This document shows positions 46,300 through 58,321 of a stretch of DNA of 64,000 bases, piece by piece. The stretch's first letter is position 1. Each line of letters starts with the position of its first letter. The DNA lies in the NCBI GenBank assembly GCA_030248225.1, contig JASANE010028255.1:1-64000 (forward strand), given 5' to 3'. The notes beneath the pieces were generated by a model. It made no database searches, was not told where the DNA came from, and saw nothing but the letters and a program-made list of their open reading frames with translations. The translations under genes and the position numbers were made by a program. The stretch is from Trileptium ribeirensis. Lineage: Eukaryota > Nematoda > Enoplea > Enoplida > Thoracostomopsidae.

Positions 46300-46690
46300 C
46301 GAGTTATCAATTTAACGAGAAGGTTCACACTAGGGTAATCGAAGATACCGCCCAACCCGGTTTCACGTGTACTAAATTAGGGAAACCCACCACCATAAGG
46401 ATTTGAAAAATGAGGGAAAGGCGGGTCAGCCTTATTACCTGTGAGCAGGCTCAGGGGTTGACCCTCCCTGAGGAGGACCTTCATGCTACTAGAAACGTGG
46501 GCCAGGCCGGACAGGCTGGTAAACCCGCCGGCAGTCTGCTAAGCTAAGCGATAGCTCCCTAAGGTCAGCTAGTCGTTCACGGGGAGTCGTGGAAGCCGGG
46601 GTTGTCCGGGCACCACAATGCAATATAAGGTGGTGCAGCTAGGATCCTTAGAGCCAGAACTGGTCCTAGTACAGTTGTACTCGGTTTGAA
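46300..46690 (+). repeat. Direct repeat R3, copy 1 (candidate degenerate LTR)
   Basis: Aligns in the same order and orientation with 49800-50150: TTA(T/C)TACCT(G/A)TGAGCAGG, GGACCTTCATGC/ACTACTAG-like, ACGTGGGCCA, GTCTG(C/T)T, CTTAG(A/G)GCCAG, CCTAGTACA. By eye roughly two thirds of positions agree. The integrase fragment lies between the copies. Confidence 0.65.
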
Positions 46691-47997
46691 AGTTTCAATT
46701 TTAAGGACAATCGAAGGACAGTGTCTAACGGGGTAGACATAGAGTATGTAAACTGTGTCGCCAGTGCGTCATTGGACCAGTCGGCATGCGCGTGTTTTCT
46801 TATTTCAGATTCCGTAGTATCTCTGGGTTTTTGTTTCATGTTTGCTTTGAATTCCCACGAGCTGATTGAGCCTCCCAGTACCTGCATCACGGTAGGTTGG
46901 AATGGATCCATGTTAGTGTAAAGGACTCAGGGCTAAGCAATCTCCTGGCTAAGCTTTATGCAAAATTTAAGCAAGTTTCACTCCAACTGGTTCCCTCAGC
47001 CTCGCGAAAGGCCGTAATTGTTGGTATCATCGGCAAGATTGGGTGTACTTTTGGCATAACTGAGCATGAATAGCTTCGTGGAGAATTTGCGCGTTGCATG
47101 TGACTAGAATTAAACGTAAACTCGTGAATAAATTATTTTAACAAGCACTAGCACTAATATATAGCTAGTCGAGTTAAATCGTTGCTAGATGCAGAATCCT
47201 GTAGTAGGTCTTCCGCTGCCCACTCCGTGATGCCCCGACGTACGATCGCGGTTACGGTTCGACACGGGTTTCTCCGCCCAAACATAGGAGGAAAGCATTT
47301 TGTCGCCTGACCGGCGGGTGGCCCAGGGCCCAGCAGATCGAGAACTGTAGCGCGCCGCACTAGTGCTAAGGTATAATCACACGTATAAATCGTTGTATTG
47401 TTCAATCGTCACGCCTTCTTCTCTTTAACATAAGCTTCATCAGGAGAACAAGCTGCTGTTCGGATGCGGGTTCGGAGATAACTTTAACGGGAAGAGGAGT
47501 GTGTGTCCGTGATCGGGTAAATGCATAATGTAGGCAGAGCCTCGCTGACCCAAAAGTCCTGAGAACAACCTACGTATTTCATTTTCAGGCCCGTTTTGCC
47601 TTCCGAGCCCGCACGCACACCTCCCGGGTATCCCATTGGGCGGCCTTGTTACTGATCTTTCTCAATACGCGGTGAGGGTAACACTGAAGCTACCTCGCTT
47701 ACTCTTTCTGTTTCTTGTTTCCTTTCCAGTCGCTTCCCGTTCCGTTGGCGAATATAACTTCCCACCGCGTAACCCATTAAAGTCGACCCAACGCAGACAC
47801 AAACAAGTGGTGTTCAGGTACAGATTCTTGGGGACACCCTTCCGTCAGGCGGTTTGGGGGAGTTCACTTGTCAAAATTGACGTGACATTCGGTGGAGAAA
47901 ATCAACACCTACTACATTATCGGGGTGTACCAAAATATATATTGCTTCTAGGGAAACGCGCTAGGTTTAGGAAAAGTGCTGCAAGACCGGTGTCATA
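46691..47997. other. GC-richer stretch with unidentified frames
   Basis: Minus-strand frame 47154-47405 (83 codons) and plus-strand frame 47636-47998 (120 codons) lie in locally GC-rich sequence and show no recognised motif. If R3 marks an LTR pair, these would be internal retroelement sequence. Confidence 0.3.
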
Positions 47998-48023
47998 GGC
48001 TGAAACATACCACTGAAGGTGTC

Positions 48024-48071
48024 AGCCTAGGCTAGAACCTATCAAAGTTCTAGCCTAGGCTGAAGCTTACC
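48024..48071. repeat. Foldback hairpin, AGCCTAGGCTAGAAC arms
   Basis: Arms of about 17-19 bases (TCAGCCTAGGCTAGAAC and its complement) around an 8-base loop; each arm itself contains the palindrome AGCCTAGGCT. A related hairpin is at 49045-49090. Confidence 0.8.
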
Positions 48072-48339
48072 CCTATACTCGTTTCAGGAGAATATAATTT
48101 ATGATGCATGCCGAAGATATTAAAGCGATAATTGGCTATATTAATAATAAAGCTAATCATACGAAATGGGTTTTTTGGAACCAATGGTAAACAAAATTTG
48201 AAACTTTAAGTTTAGCCAACTTTGCCAATGATACGAAATTGAAAATTGGGATAATAAAAATCAAATGCAACCAGACATATAAAACATTTGTGAAAGCGGA
48301 AAATTGTCACAGAATAAGCAGCCCAAATCACGACAAAAA
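48072..48339. other. No feature recognised upstream of the integrase fragment
   Basis: AT-rich; possibly decayed upstream pol sequence, not readable. Confidence 0.4.
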
Positions 48340-48551
48340 CGAGGACATTTTGGCAGAGGTCGCACATGCACCATTGTTGAATCGTGCTTTTGGCGAATCA
48401 TGAAGAACGTTGTTACTTACTACATAAAGTCATGTGATATTTGCCAAGGAGTTGAGCATAAGGGATTCAACAAACAAAATACGTCACTTCACCCACTACC
48501 TGTGAAATCAACTTGGCAACACGTCGCAATTATAGATCTTATCACAATACC
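48340..48551 (+). pseudogene. Retroelement integrase fragment, zinc-binding and start of core
   Basis: Part of the frame from 48304. GHFGRGRT, FWRIMKNVVTYYIKSCDICQ (the Cys pair of the HHCC zinc-binding domain), LHPLPVKSTWQHVAIIDLI (entry to the DDE core; the Asp of IDLI is catalytic). This is the gypsy/GIN-type integrase signature (family knowledge). The frame is cut by a MITE and resumes after it. Upstream protease-RT parts were not found. Confidence 0.85.
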
Positions 48552-48736
48552 GGCCCATGTCAACTTTAGGGGCAGAAGTATAATGCATGGCATACAGTTC
48601 TCGATATACTAAACCTAAGCTAGGGTCCTATATGAACCATGTAATAAGCCTAAGTGGGGGGCTACGGCCCCCCGAACCTCCTCTCTAATCTGTAGTTTAA
48701 CGTTATAACGTCCGGCCACTAAAGTTGACATGAGCC
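48552..48736 (+). mobile_element. MITE family M1, copy 1, inserted in integrase
   Basis: 185 bp, terminal inverted repeats GGCCCATGTCAACTTTAG... and ...CTAAAGTTGACATGAGCC. It is flanked by a perfect 8-bp duplication ACAATACC (48544-48551, 48737-48744). Removing it and one duplicate restores the integrase frame across the junction. The interior holds GTTCTCGATATAC, CTATATGAACC and TAACGTTATAACGTCC, shared with copies at 62956 (inverted) and 60161. Confidence 0.93.
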
Positions 48737-48744
48737 ACAATACC

Positions 48745-48838
48745 TGTATCCAGACAAGTAAACCACTTCATTTTGGTTACAGTTGATCTTCCTAAATTGC
48801 CTGATGCTGTCATAAACCCTGATAAAAAAGATACATAG
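48745..48838 (+). pseudogene. Integrase fragment continuing after the MITE
   Basis: VSRQVNHFILVTVDLPKLPD, matching the family pattern PVS--GN-YILV-VD-FSKWPEA, to a stop at 48836-48838. The second and third catalytic residues are missing. Confidence 0.85.
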
Positions 48839-49044
48839 GCCTTCCCATAATTACCGTGCTCTTCATACGAATAGTGAGAACACGATTGTTCTCTCGCTGC
48901 GCGTTGGTGTTTTTAAGTAGTTGTTAAATAGCATTTCATACACATGACGGCGCGCTGGCTGAAACCAAACATTCAGTGGTGTATCCCGTTGATAAACCCA
49001 GTAAGCAAAATCCTACACCATAGGTAGAGTGCATGCATGCAGCT

Positions 49045-49090
49045 AAGCTAGAACCTATGGGGATAGGTTCGAGTCTAGGCTGAGACCTAC
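49045..49090. repeat. Foldback hairpin related to 48024-48071
   Basis: AGCTAAGCTAGAACCTAT pairs with ATAGGTTCGAGTCTAGGCT around a 4-base loop, with a few mismatches. The same CTAAGC/GCTTAG vocabulary appears inside MITE M1 copies. Confidence 0.7.
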
Positions 49091-49555
49091 GGCGGTAGTT
49101 TCACCCGGGTACCCACAGCCTTCGGAAAGTCATCGAAAAATATTTAGGGAAACTCCCAGTACCGAGCAATGCTCCACTCGCAATAATAAATACCCATGGT
49201 GTTAAATACGCGATCAGAAATAGAGGGTGGGTCACTGAGTCGCCGTGTTTGATGGGCGTGTGTCACATTGTTAACAGTTGGTCCAACCGCGTGCTACTCC
49301 CTACGCCAAATGCCACACTGTTCAATATATAGCTGGTGAAATGAATTTTAGAATGATCACAGTAGACAATGTCGAATGATCGTGTCAAGTACTGCATAGT
49401 TGAAATCCACAACACCTGGGTATTAGTATCCGCTACCGTATATACAAGTTGTTACAGCGTTTGTGTTTATTATAAGTTACGCATAAATTAAATTTATATT
49501 GGTTTTGGTATTGTAGATGTTAGCAGACATTTCATCTTTAGTAGACGTTGTTGAA

Positions 49556-49660
49556 GAATCTAGGCGGTTCCCTTTACCGGGCACTGTAGAAAACACTTGG
49601 CTATTGCCTTTAGTGGGCGCTGTAGACCACAAGGAGGCTCCCTCTACCAGGCCCTGTAGA
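49556..49660 (+). repeat. ~35-bp minisatellite, three units
   Basis: Units end GGGC(A/G)CTGTAGA or GGCCCTGTAGA at 49590, 49626 and 49660; each carries CCCTTTACC/GCCTTTAGT/CCCTCTACC at the same place. Confidence 0.75.
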
Positions 49661-49799
49661 AGTGAAAATCTTTAGGTCGCTATAAATTCCTGTGCTGGCT
49701 ACGGGGTGGAGCAGCCTCCCTGAATTCCGGGGAGCTTAAAATTGGGTAATGAATGAAAAATCTAATGTAGACGGCCCACGGAGCGCCTCGGGCTACCGG

Positions 49800-50150
49800 A
49801 ATTTCGACAATGATCCCAACAATGTGGGGTAACACGTCGGAAAACCATCCGGGACCATGCATCCATACCACGGGAGTTGACGAAAATACGAAAAATGCCT
49901 TACTACCTATGAGCAGGTTTCATACCCAGGGGGACCTTCATACCACTAGCACGTGGGCCAACACAGCGACCAGGCTGAACACACTGGTTAACTCGCAAGC
50001 CGTCTGTTCAGCTGACCTGTTCCCTATGTCAGCCTCACAGGAGTCGGGAAAACCAATGACGTCTGGGCACCTCCACGACAAAACCGTGGAGCAGCTGGGT
50101 TTCCTTAGGGCCAGTACCGGTTCTAGTACATTTATCTAAAACATTTGCAT
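49800..50150 (+). repeat. Direct repeat R3, copy 2 (candidate degenerate LTR)
   Basis: Partner of 46300-46690. A 109-codon frame (49810-50139) spans it but has no recognised motif and is not open in copy 1, so it is probably not a gene. Confidence 0.65.
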
Positions 50151-51329
50151 ACCAATATACAGTAGGAGCACACGCAGAAACAAGTATACAGTGACATACC
50201 AGGTCATACTTGATCAAAATATTGTTACAAAATTAACCTGAATGTCGTCATTTTGCTAAACACGAAACTAATTAGCAATGTTTACGAATTTGGTTCACCA
50301 TATATGCAACAAAACCGCACCGCTAACTAGTACATGTTCGCAAAGGCGGACAGAGGTAAGCTTCAGATTTACTAAATAAACTAAACAACCGCCCCAAAAC
50401 ACACCACCATTACACATTTTCTTTTAGATACTTATATATTATAAACTAATTAGCTACAGAAAATTAACAAATGCATAGAACACGCACAACATATACAATA
50501 TATTTGATACACAATGCATCTCAATGTGCTTCTGCTCGATAACAAAAGCCTATCCATTTTGTAACTGACTTCTTTCACGACCCAGACCACTTAGCACAAG
50601 TACAGGAGGTCGTATATCGGACCATAGTAATATAAATCACTTAAAAAACTAAAAATATTACGACGAAGACATTCCTTGGTTTGTCCGAATATATACCTAT
50701 ATGAGGACAAATATCTACATGGTTTGGCTGTTATGAAATTTTGTCTGTTCCTATAAGTACTATAGTCAAAAAATTTGACACCGCCCAGCGCATACTCAGT
50801 TTCATGTCTACCTGTTATAGAGGGAGTAGCTACTGCAAATTTCAAAGAAATCATGCATGCGGGAACACCCTATTTATAGGGTGCCTTTAGCGTCATGACT
50901 ACTTGAGTTTGAAATGCGGGGTCCTTGAACACGAATTCAAGATTAGGTAAGTGTGAACGGGCCCAAAACAAACTGAAACACAATCTGACAGCAATATGGT
51001 GGTTCCAACAATAAGTAAGCTAAAATTTGTTAACTATATGGCTATCATAATTTATGAACAAATGGATCCCGGAATAGCCATAACGGATGAAATTTTTAGG
51101 TGCACCACACCTAATGATCACATTTTTGCAATGATACAAAACCTATATTTCTAAATGTCTGCGCTTGGCACCTATTATAGGAATCGTACGCCATGTATGG
51201 TTAGAAAAAGTTTAGTGGGAGTTCCTGGGCCAACGGCCCTTTTATTGTACACGGTTATAATGGCTTATAAGTATAGGCTTTAGCGTATGTTAAGGGTTAG
51301 GCTTTGTATAACAACGTCAAAGAGGAACT
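50151..51329. other. No gene recognised
   Basis: AT-rich. An 87-codon minus-strand frame at 50591-50854 has no recognisable motif. Confidence 0.5.
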
Positions 51330-51600
51330 GTATGAATTTCACTTATCACCTAAATGTTGTTTGGCCACATGTTCTCTTACTGATACAGCCAAAACGAAAA
51401 GTCGGACAATCGGGCCATAATAAATATTGTCTGGGGAATACAGATATAGAAAACGGCATATAGCATGAATTTCACTTTAACCTCTGAAGGATACGTTTGG
51501 TCACACATTTTGTGATTGATACATCCAAAATAAAGGTTAGACAATCGGGCCACATTCAGTAATTGCCTTTGGAATAAATCGACGTTCGTATTTGTGCTAA
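51330..51600 (+). repeat. ~136-bp tandem duplication
   Basis: Two copies starting (T/C)ATGAATTTCACTT, each with TTTGG(C/T)CACA, GATACA(G/T)CCAAAA and GACAATCGGGCCA, ending GGAATA. Confidence 0.8.
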
Positions 51601-54499
51601 AACTGAAGCATACACAGCCATATGTACGAAGTTAACGAAAGCAACAAACAATATTTTGACTGTAAACGTCGACTAAAAATTAAAACAGGACCGACCAGAA
51701 AAATGAAGTGCAAAAAAATGGTAAAACACAAAGTTATGATTAAACGAAATTTCAATCGATTCTAATTTTAACGAAATAAAATTTTACGTTTTTTTAAATT
51801 TCGATGGATTATGATTACTAAATTTTGCTCCAGCGCAGATATTTCGGACAGTAACTAAGCTACAAATATTATCTCCATCTTAAAATTTACTTGTTTTGGG
51901 GTTACCATATGAATTAACTTATATAAGCTACAAATCCATCGGAACGAATCGAAAACATAAAAAACAGCAAACTATTTGCATTAATTAGTTCGGTTATTAT
52001 TGTTAGAATAACTTGCAAAACTAATCACCGTTTTCTCCACTTGACCGTCAAGACTGTTACAAGATGCAAAAACCACGTACTAGTCGATCAAATCAACATA
52101 CAGATGTTCTACATTTTTGAAACATCTAATAAAATCAGCTTTTCAACATTACAAAAATATATCTAACCAATATTTGGTTACAAAAATTTATCGAACAAGA
52201 CTTAAATTCTTTGCAGGAAAGTTAACCTGGTCTTGTCATTAACGTAAAGTGATGGGCATACAAATAGAGTTGTTTTACCGATTTTACCACTATTTTGTTG
52301 TATATGGATGGCTAGATGTAACTATAAATCCACACGAGCTGTGTAGCTGTATAACATTAATGCAATTGTACTTTACGTCGGACACAGCTGATTCGACAGA
52401 CACTAAGGCACTACAACGTAAAAATTGTTTTCTTAAAATTATAATTTTCTTGAAAGTTGCAATTTTATAAATTCCGAATGTAGTATTTACTTGTAGAATT
52501 TTCCTACGTAATTATGTTATTAGATTATGAAAGTATGTGAAACTTGCACAACAAATCCTATATGATTGGAGGAAAAATCCGCTCGAAGTAACCGCAAATT
52601 TTTCAGCTTCCACAATGTAACCAAAAAGCAACCTGTTTTTAAAAATTATTAGATTCCGCCAGGGTGAGAATAAAATTTGTGATCAAAAGTGGATCGTGGA
52701 ATTAACTGAGAAACAGACAATTGTCAGTTGTCGCAAGATCTGGCAGTTTTTCGACACCCATATGCCTCTAACCGTTTCAATACTTGTGATAAGAAGCTGC
52801 TGTGTGCAGAAAATTACGACATGTGCCATAATGTAATGCCGGTGCTGCATTATTTTCTTTTCGTGCCTTCAAAAAGACTTAGGAAGTTCAATTTCGTACC
52901 TCAAAATAGGCAATAAACACAGACTTGCCACGCTCGCCCCAGGTCCTATCAGCGAGTGAATTACTCGAAATCGCCCTGAGCTGTAAGTGTCATAAGTATA
53001 ATGAAAATTAACTTACGTATACACATATTGGGCAGATATATTTACATAGTTTGCCACTAATTAATTAGAAACCATTTGGGTATAACTCAAATAACCGCAT
53101 AGGTAATAAATCTTACAAAAATTATAAATACGCTAGCGTTTGAGATTGATTATTTGTGTGCTTTATATACTGTTTAGTAGAGCTCGATATGTGGGTTGGG
53201 AAATTAAAAAAGCTAAGCAAAGCTAAATAAGCGGACATATTTCTTTTTATGCTATACAAATGGCATCAAGAATAGCGTTTCAGTTGTGGCTTAGTTTGTG
53301 ATCTGATTTTGACTGGAAATAAAAGCTTTTGTTACAAACCACGCCATAAACACATCCAAAAGTCATGAAACCGCAACTTTGACTTCAGCAAAAATTAGCA
53401 GAAACCCGAATCAGAAATTCCGGTTGATACTCCCTGCTAATCACACTTGTTTTAATTTAAAAACTTGCGGTTAATATCGCAATGCAGCAAAAGCGATGAC
53501 GGCAATATAATAGTTGTACCATGCATTTACGTATATTTTGTCACAAATAAATTTATTAATTAATCTTTTGATACTAGTGATGCAAGCTAAAGATATTTTT
53601 CGGTTCGGACCGAATTAGTCAAAAATCCACCGTCAGCTAACAAACATAACTAATTTTGCCCAACAGTGTACCAAATGCATCGAAACTTATTTATATAGGC
53701 AGGAGAAATGTTATCATCACAAAAGGAATTATACGACAATTCTGAATATGAAACTTAATTTGAGAATTTACAGTTCTGGCCAGAACAAATTCTGATAGTT
53801 TTTGTGCGAGGAATATCATCTGGAATACGATTTTTACGGAATTCCGGTAGCTCCATTATATGCAGCCGCGTTTATATAGCGAAATTGAAGACATTCAAGT
53901 TTTCGAATGCTGACAATACTCTACAAAAGCAAGACATGATATATTTATCTCAACATTATCATGAGAAATTTTGCATGATTCTGATGATGAATGGACCTAA
54001 CGAAATGTAAAAGATCTTAAAAAAATCGGTGCAAAATAGATACATCTACAACTTCAGCTTTCACAATAACTTTATATATAATAATATTATACATATATAC
54101 GAATATTGATAAATTCCGAACAACAAAACGTAATAATGAAACACTAGCGTTATTAACATTGCTATACTAATAATTCATTCTAATAACTAAGATAATTATT
54201 AATTAGTTATTAATTAATAACTAATTAATAATCCACAAATAATTACATAAACTTTACTTCGAAAGGTTTCATAGCAACTTCCATAATACATACAATGACT
54301 TGCCATCTTATATACGGTGCAACATTGCAAAATGTCCACTAGCCTGGCTTCCAAATCAGGGGGACCCCTATTTGACTAATTGCGACCGTTACCCTAAAAA
54401 TGAGACTCCTTCACTCACTTAGCGTGTGGAAATGAAAAGACCGAGGTCGCCAAGAAATGTTGACGCTTGAAATATTAGCTTTACTGGTGTCTGTGGGCT
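51601..54499. other. No gene recognised
   Basis: AT-rich. Only a solitary hAT-like terminus near 53417-53436 stands out. Confidence 0.5.
53417..53436 (-). mobile_element. Solitary hAT-like terminus
   Basis: AATTCCGGTTGATACTCCCTG-like end, similar only over about 20 bases to the 5' end of copies A-C; the rest is absent or unreadable. Confidence 0.4.
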
Positions 54500-56060
54500 A
54501 ATTAAAATGTGTTGTGTGAAAATGGTCGGAACTTAAGCAAAGCACACAGCCCTGTAATGACATGATACAGCAACAACATGTTTCCGACTGCAATAGAATC
54601 GTATTCAGCGTGCTTAAAGACTTATATAAAAATGGTGTGATGCTCGCTCTTCTAAATATAACATCCCACAAAAGCAAAATAATATGTCGACAGACCCTAA
54701 AACACTCCGCATTCCCGAGAAAGGTTACGATTCAGCAATAACAGCTCTCCGACGCCAATTCAGTCGTATTCAGCGTGCCTGAAAACCTACAGTTACAATC
54801 AGAATTAAGTGTTTATAAAATCGAACGCAAACGAAATAGCAATTGATCGATCTTCGTTTAAACGAAATTCGTTAAATTAAACCCAAACTAGGATTTTTTA
54901 TTAAAAATATTTTTTCAACACAATTTAAATTCGTTAAATTAAACGCGAACAAACATTGTTTATTAAATTATTTTTTATTCTGACGCAATCGAAATTCGTT
55001 AAATTAATGCACTTTCGTTTAAACGATCGATTTTCGTTTAAACGGAAACGATCAAAATCGAACGAAGCTTCGATCGACTTTTGAGCACTTAATTCTGATT
55101 GTAATTGTATAAGAATGTTTTAATTCTTGCACCCCGCAATAACATGCCACGAAAATAAGCAAAAGGATGTTCTGTGATCTCGGCACACCGTAAAAACCCA
55201 GTATCCCTGTTGTAGGATACGATACAGCAATAACAATTCTCCGAAAGCAATACAATCGTATTCAGCGTGCCTGAAAACCTATCTAAGAATGTTTTAATGC
55301 TTGCACCCACCAATAAAGTGCCACAAAAGAAAGCAACAAGGTGTTATGTGAAGTCGGCAGACCCTAAAACACCATAAATATCCCCGTGGAACGATACGAT
55401 AAAACAGCTATTCAACGGCACGACCATCATATCCAGCGTGGTTGAAAACCTATATAAAGAATGTTTTCACAATGTCAACCCTCAATACCGTGCCACAAAA
55501 ACAAAAAATGTTCTGTGAGAATATGTCGACAGACCCTACAACATTCCACATTATCCACGCTACAGCAGAAACAGCGCTCCGACGGTAATACCATCGTACG
55601 CAACATTCTTGAAAACCTATATATATTAGAGGGTTCTGACATCCCACCCCGGAATAACATTCTACAAATGCAGAAAGCTTTTCTGCGAATATACATAGGC
55701 CGGCAGACTTAAAACACCCTATATCCCCAGGAACATCGTACAGCAACCATAGGTCGCCGAAGACTGAAGGCAATGCCGTTGTATTAAGGGTATTAGAAAA
55801 TTTATATAAGGATAACGTAACGCTCATACCCCGCAATAACATGTCAAAAAGAAAAAATGGTGTTACGGAAAAATGGTTCGACATACTCAATTTAGAGCCA
55901 TAGCGGTCACAGGAGCCGTCTGACAACAGTTATGTATAGCAAAGTTGTAGCTCTAGATGAGAATATTTCGAAAGTTTTCCGCTGCGATGCCTTTATCTCG
56001 AGATATAGGTCGCAAAATATAGACACAAGGATCGCCAAATTTTACAAAGTGTCACCCGTG
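54500..56060 (+). repeat. Composite ~175-bp tandem repeat family, copy 3
   Basis: The best-preserved array: anchors (A/G)TCGTATTCAGCGTGC at 54598, 54764, 55257, then 55427, 55592 and 55780. After subtracting the 318-bp MITE, spacing is 165-188 bases. Units carry CTGAAAACCTATATA, AATAACATGCCACAAAA and CGACAGACCCTAAAAC. The common tail at about 55840-56060 (CTCGAGATATAGGTCGC) links it to the copies at 11.1 and 26.1 kb. Open frames here (e.g. 55450-55926 minus) are by-products of the repeat. Confidence 0.85.
54790..55107. mobile_element. Tc1/mariner-type MITE inside the tandem array
   Basis: 318 bp with 22-base inverted ends, CAGTTACAATCAGAATTAAG and on, versus the complement of ...CTTAATTCTGATTGTAATTG (one mismatch), flanked by TA on both sides. 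The CAGT-type start and TA duplication fit Tc1/mariner (family knowledge). The interior is full of CGTTTAAACG and AAATTCGTTAAATTAA words. Other array units give the uninterrupted target. Confidence 0.9.
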
Positions 56061-58321
56061 ACCCTTTTGACCCAGAAGACGTGGTAGACGGGTTTAGATT
56101 CTAACGAAATGATAAAAATAGATTAAGTTTTTGATCAGGTAAAAAATTTGTCAAGATCCATCTATCCGGGAATATTTTATCATATCTACAGACGGACAAA
56201 ATTTTTTACGGTTTTGTCGGCATCAAAGCTATATAAGGGAACACCGATCACTCAGTTTCATTTAAACTGCAACAGCGAGATTTTTTGGTCACGAAAATGC
56301 AAGGCTAACAATGGGAATAAAATAAATTTAAATTCAAAGCAATTCTGAGCTCGCGGCGGAAATATATTTCGATCTATCTCCACCGTTGTCTATAATTTGA
56401 ATTGAAATAAAACTTGTTGAACTGAGCGAGTGGAGTTTCCATTGTGGGCACTGCGGGAAGAATCGTGAAAACTTATAAGTCGGTATCGCTCATAACTCAT
56501 CTTTGGGTTTCAACAGTTTTTTGTTCTTGGCAGTAATGATGACGGTGTGCCTTTTAGTTGAACGATAAGAACTCCGACTCTATCATCGGGCCAAAATCAA
56601 TGAAAACTGAGTTTAAAAGTTGTTAGCCAAATTTGGCCGTAATGATATTTTGGCAAAATTTCGCGACAAAGGCGTCATATCAAAAAGACACCACTTTCTG
56701 GAATCAGCTTTATCGAGATCTTCAACTTTATTTAACACTGTAAAAAGACACCATTCTCTGGGTCGCTGTGGGCCTCAATATAATTCGTCGGCCATTTGCC
56801 AGAAGTATCAATCTTTCAAATCTCGGCGTGTTTTAACTCATAACTAGAGGCACTTGTCGCCTTTGGGGGGCACACATTGTAACATTAGCAAAAGTGCTGT
56901 GTTCCCACGAGCAAGTAAAAGTAAACGTTAGATTATTGATGCACAAATGCGAAAACAAAACACCAAACATGATTCAATACCTGTATTTTATACTGCCCAA
57001 TCGCTCGCGCAATGATGTACGTGTTTTGTCAGCCTGACGCAATGTTAGTCAACGTGGACTTGGATCGTTGCGTCCTATATTGTTACGTAATCGCATAACG
57101 TTCTACAGTTCATGCACGGGATAACAACTACAAAAAGATCGGATTAGTGCGGGGGTTTGGGCTATCAGCCGATATACTAAGGCTGGTATAAAATTGTCCT
57201 GCCTAAACTATAAATTCACAAAAAATTTTCCTAATTAAATTTGGTACTCAGAGTTGCTGCGTAATTCCTTATCCTGTGTACAAGATTGCTTTAGCCATGA
57301 TGTAAGTCAAAACTGCGTCTAACAATAAAGCTTCTGTGAATTTAATATTGTTGGATAAAAATTTTGTTTAGCTGAAAATAGGTTTTTCACTTATTTGACC
57401 CGCTCAGGCACGAAAAATTTGTTCAGGTTGCATTCCTACTTATAACGAGTGTCTATTATGTTATCAAACACGCTGAATACGACAGTTTAAGTTATCTAGA
57501 ACCCAAATTGGCTTTATTATACTTTTCAGAGATTAAAATTTAGGTCAATGATCCCAATCAAAATGTACATGTTCTGTGCAGGAATCAACAATATTATGAT
57601 CAATAGGTTTTTCGGTTTGCTGAATATTATGGTTTGGTTGTCTGAAGTGCAACACGAGTGTTTTATGCTTTTCACTGATGTGCCATGGGTGTCAAAAATT
57701 GATATTTGCAAGATGTCTTATTGTTTGGTAATGTATAACTTTAACAACATTTAGAACTGTCTGTATATGCTTTTCGGATGCCATAGGACTGTATCATACC
57801 CTTTTAGACAATTTCGAGGGATTTGAGGTCACCCGTCGGCGAATACCATTTACCGAAGTAATTTCGTCTCTGGCCACACATTTGTTTATGCGCTAATTTC
57901 TGCGCCTTCGGCTAATTTAAGTTTTGTTACACGCAAAATAGGGTGTTCTTTAACTCATATCAGATCAGAATTATAAGGGTTCGGGGGTTCCCGATGTATA
58001 AGGCAGTTATACATCAAACGCAAAGTCAGTTACATATAATTAAGGAAAACTACGCCCGAAACCACGCTCGTTCACAATAAATATACTAGTTTAGCTGCGG
58101 CTTCTATATGAGTGCTTTGACTTTCCGAAAGGCACCATCACCGCCGAATTTGCAACATCTATTTGAAGCACTTCGGCGGTTCACAAATTACTGAACCTAA
58201 CAACTCTGGTCCGAAAACAACATTTAGCAAAAATTAAACGGCGAAAAACTTCTAGCATTATAGGTTAAACAATATCCTAATACCACTGTACGCAAAACGG
58301 TTTCTAGAACCGAAGCTTTTG
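56061..58321. other. No gene recognised; downstream of ATP5MC
   Basis: AT-rich. The 3' untranslated region of the ATP synthase c gene should begin at 58321 and run leftward; no definite polyadenylation signal is assigned. A segment at 57940-58130 resembles 59320-59520. Confidence 0.5.
57940..58130 (+). repeat. Repeat R4, copy 1
   Basis: Shares with 59320-59520, in the same order: TCTT(T/A)(A/G)CTC-TATCA, ATTGTAAGG-TTC, TTCC(C/A)GATGTATA, GTTACA(T/C)-T-ATTA and ACCACGCTC. The two copies flank the last ATP5MC exon. Confidence 0.5.

Larger units (their letters stand above)
48839..49799. other. No gene recognised; hairpin and minisatellite within
   Basis: Contains the foldback at 49045-49090 and the short minisatellite at 49556-49660. 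The rest shows nothing. Confidence 0.5.

Noticed and set aside
49060..49080. GGTTCGAGTC as a tRNA T-loop
   Set aside because: It is one arm of a foldback hairpin; no acceptor or anticodon stems surround it. No tRNA or rRNA gene was recognised anywhere by eye.
55450..55926. 158-codon minus-strand ORF
   Set aside because: Lies entirely in the ~175-bp tandem array; its repeated residues are by-products of the repeat.
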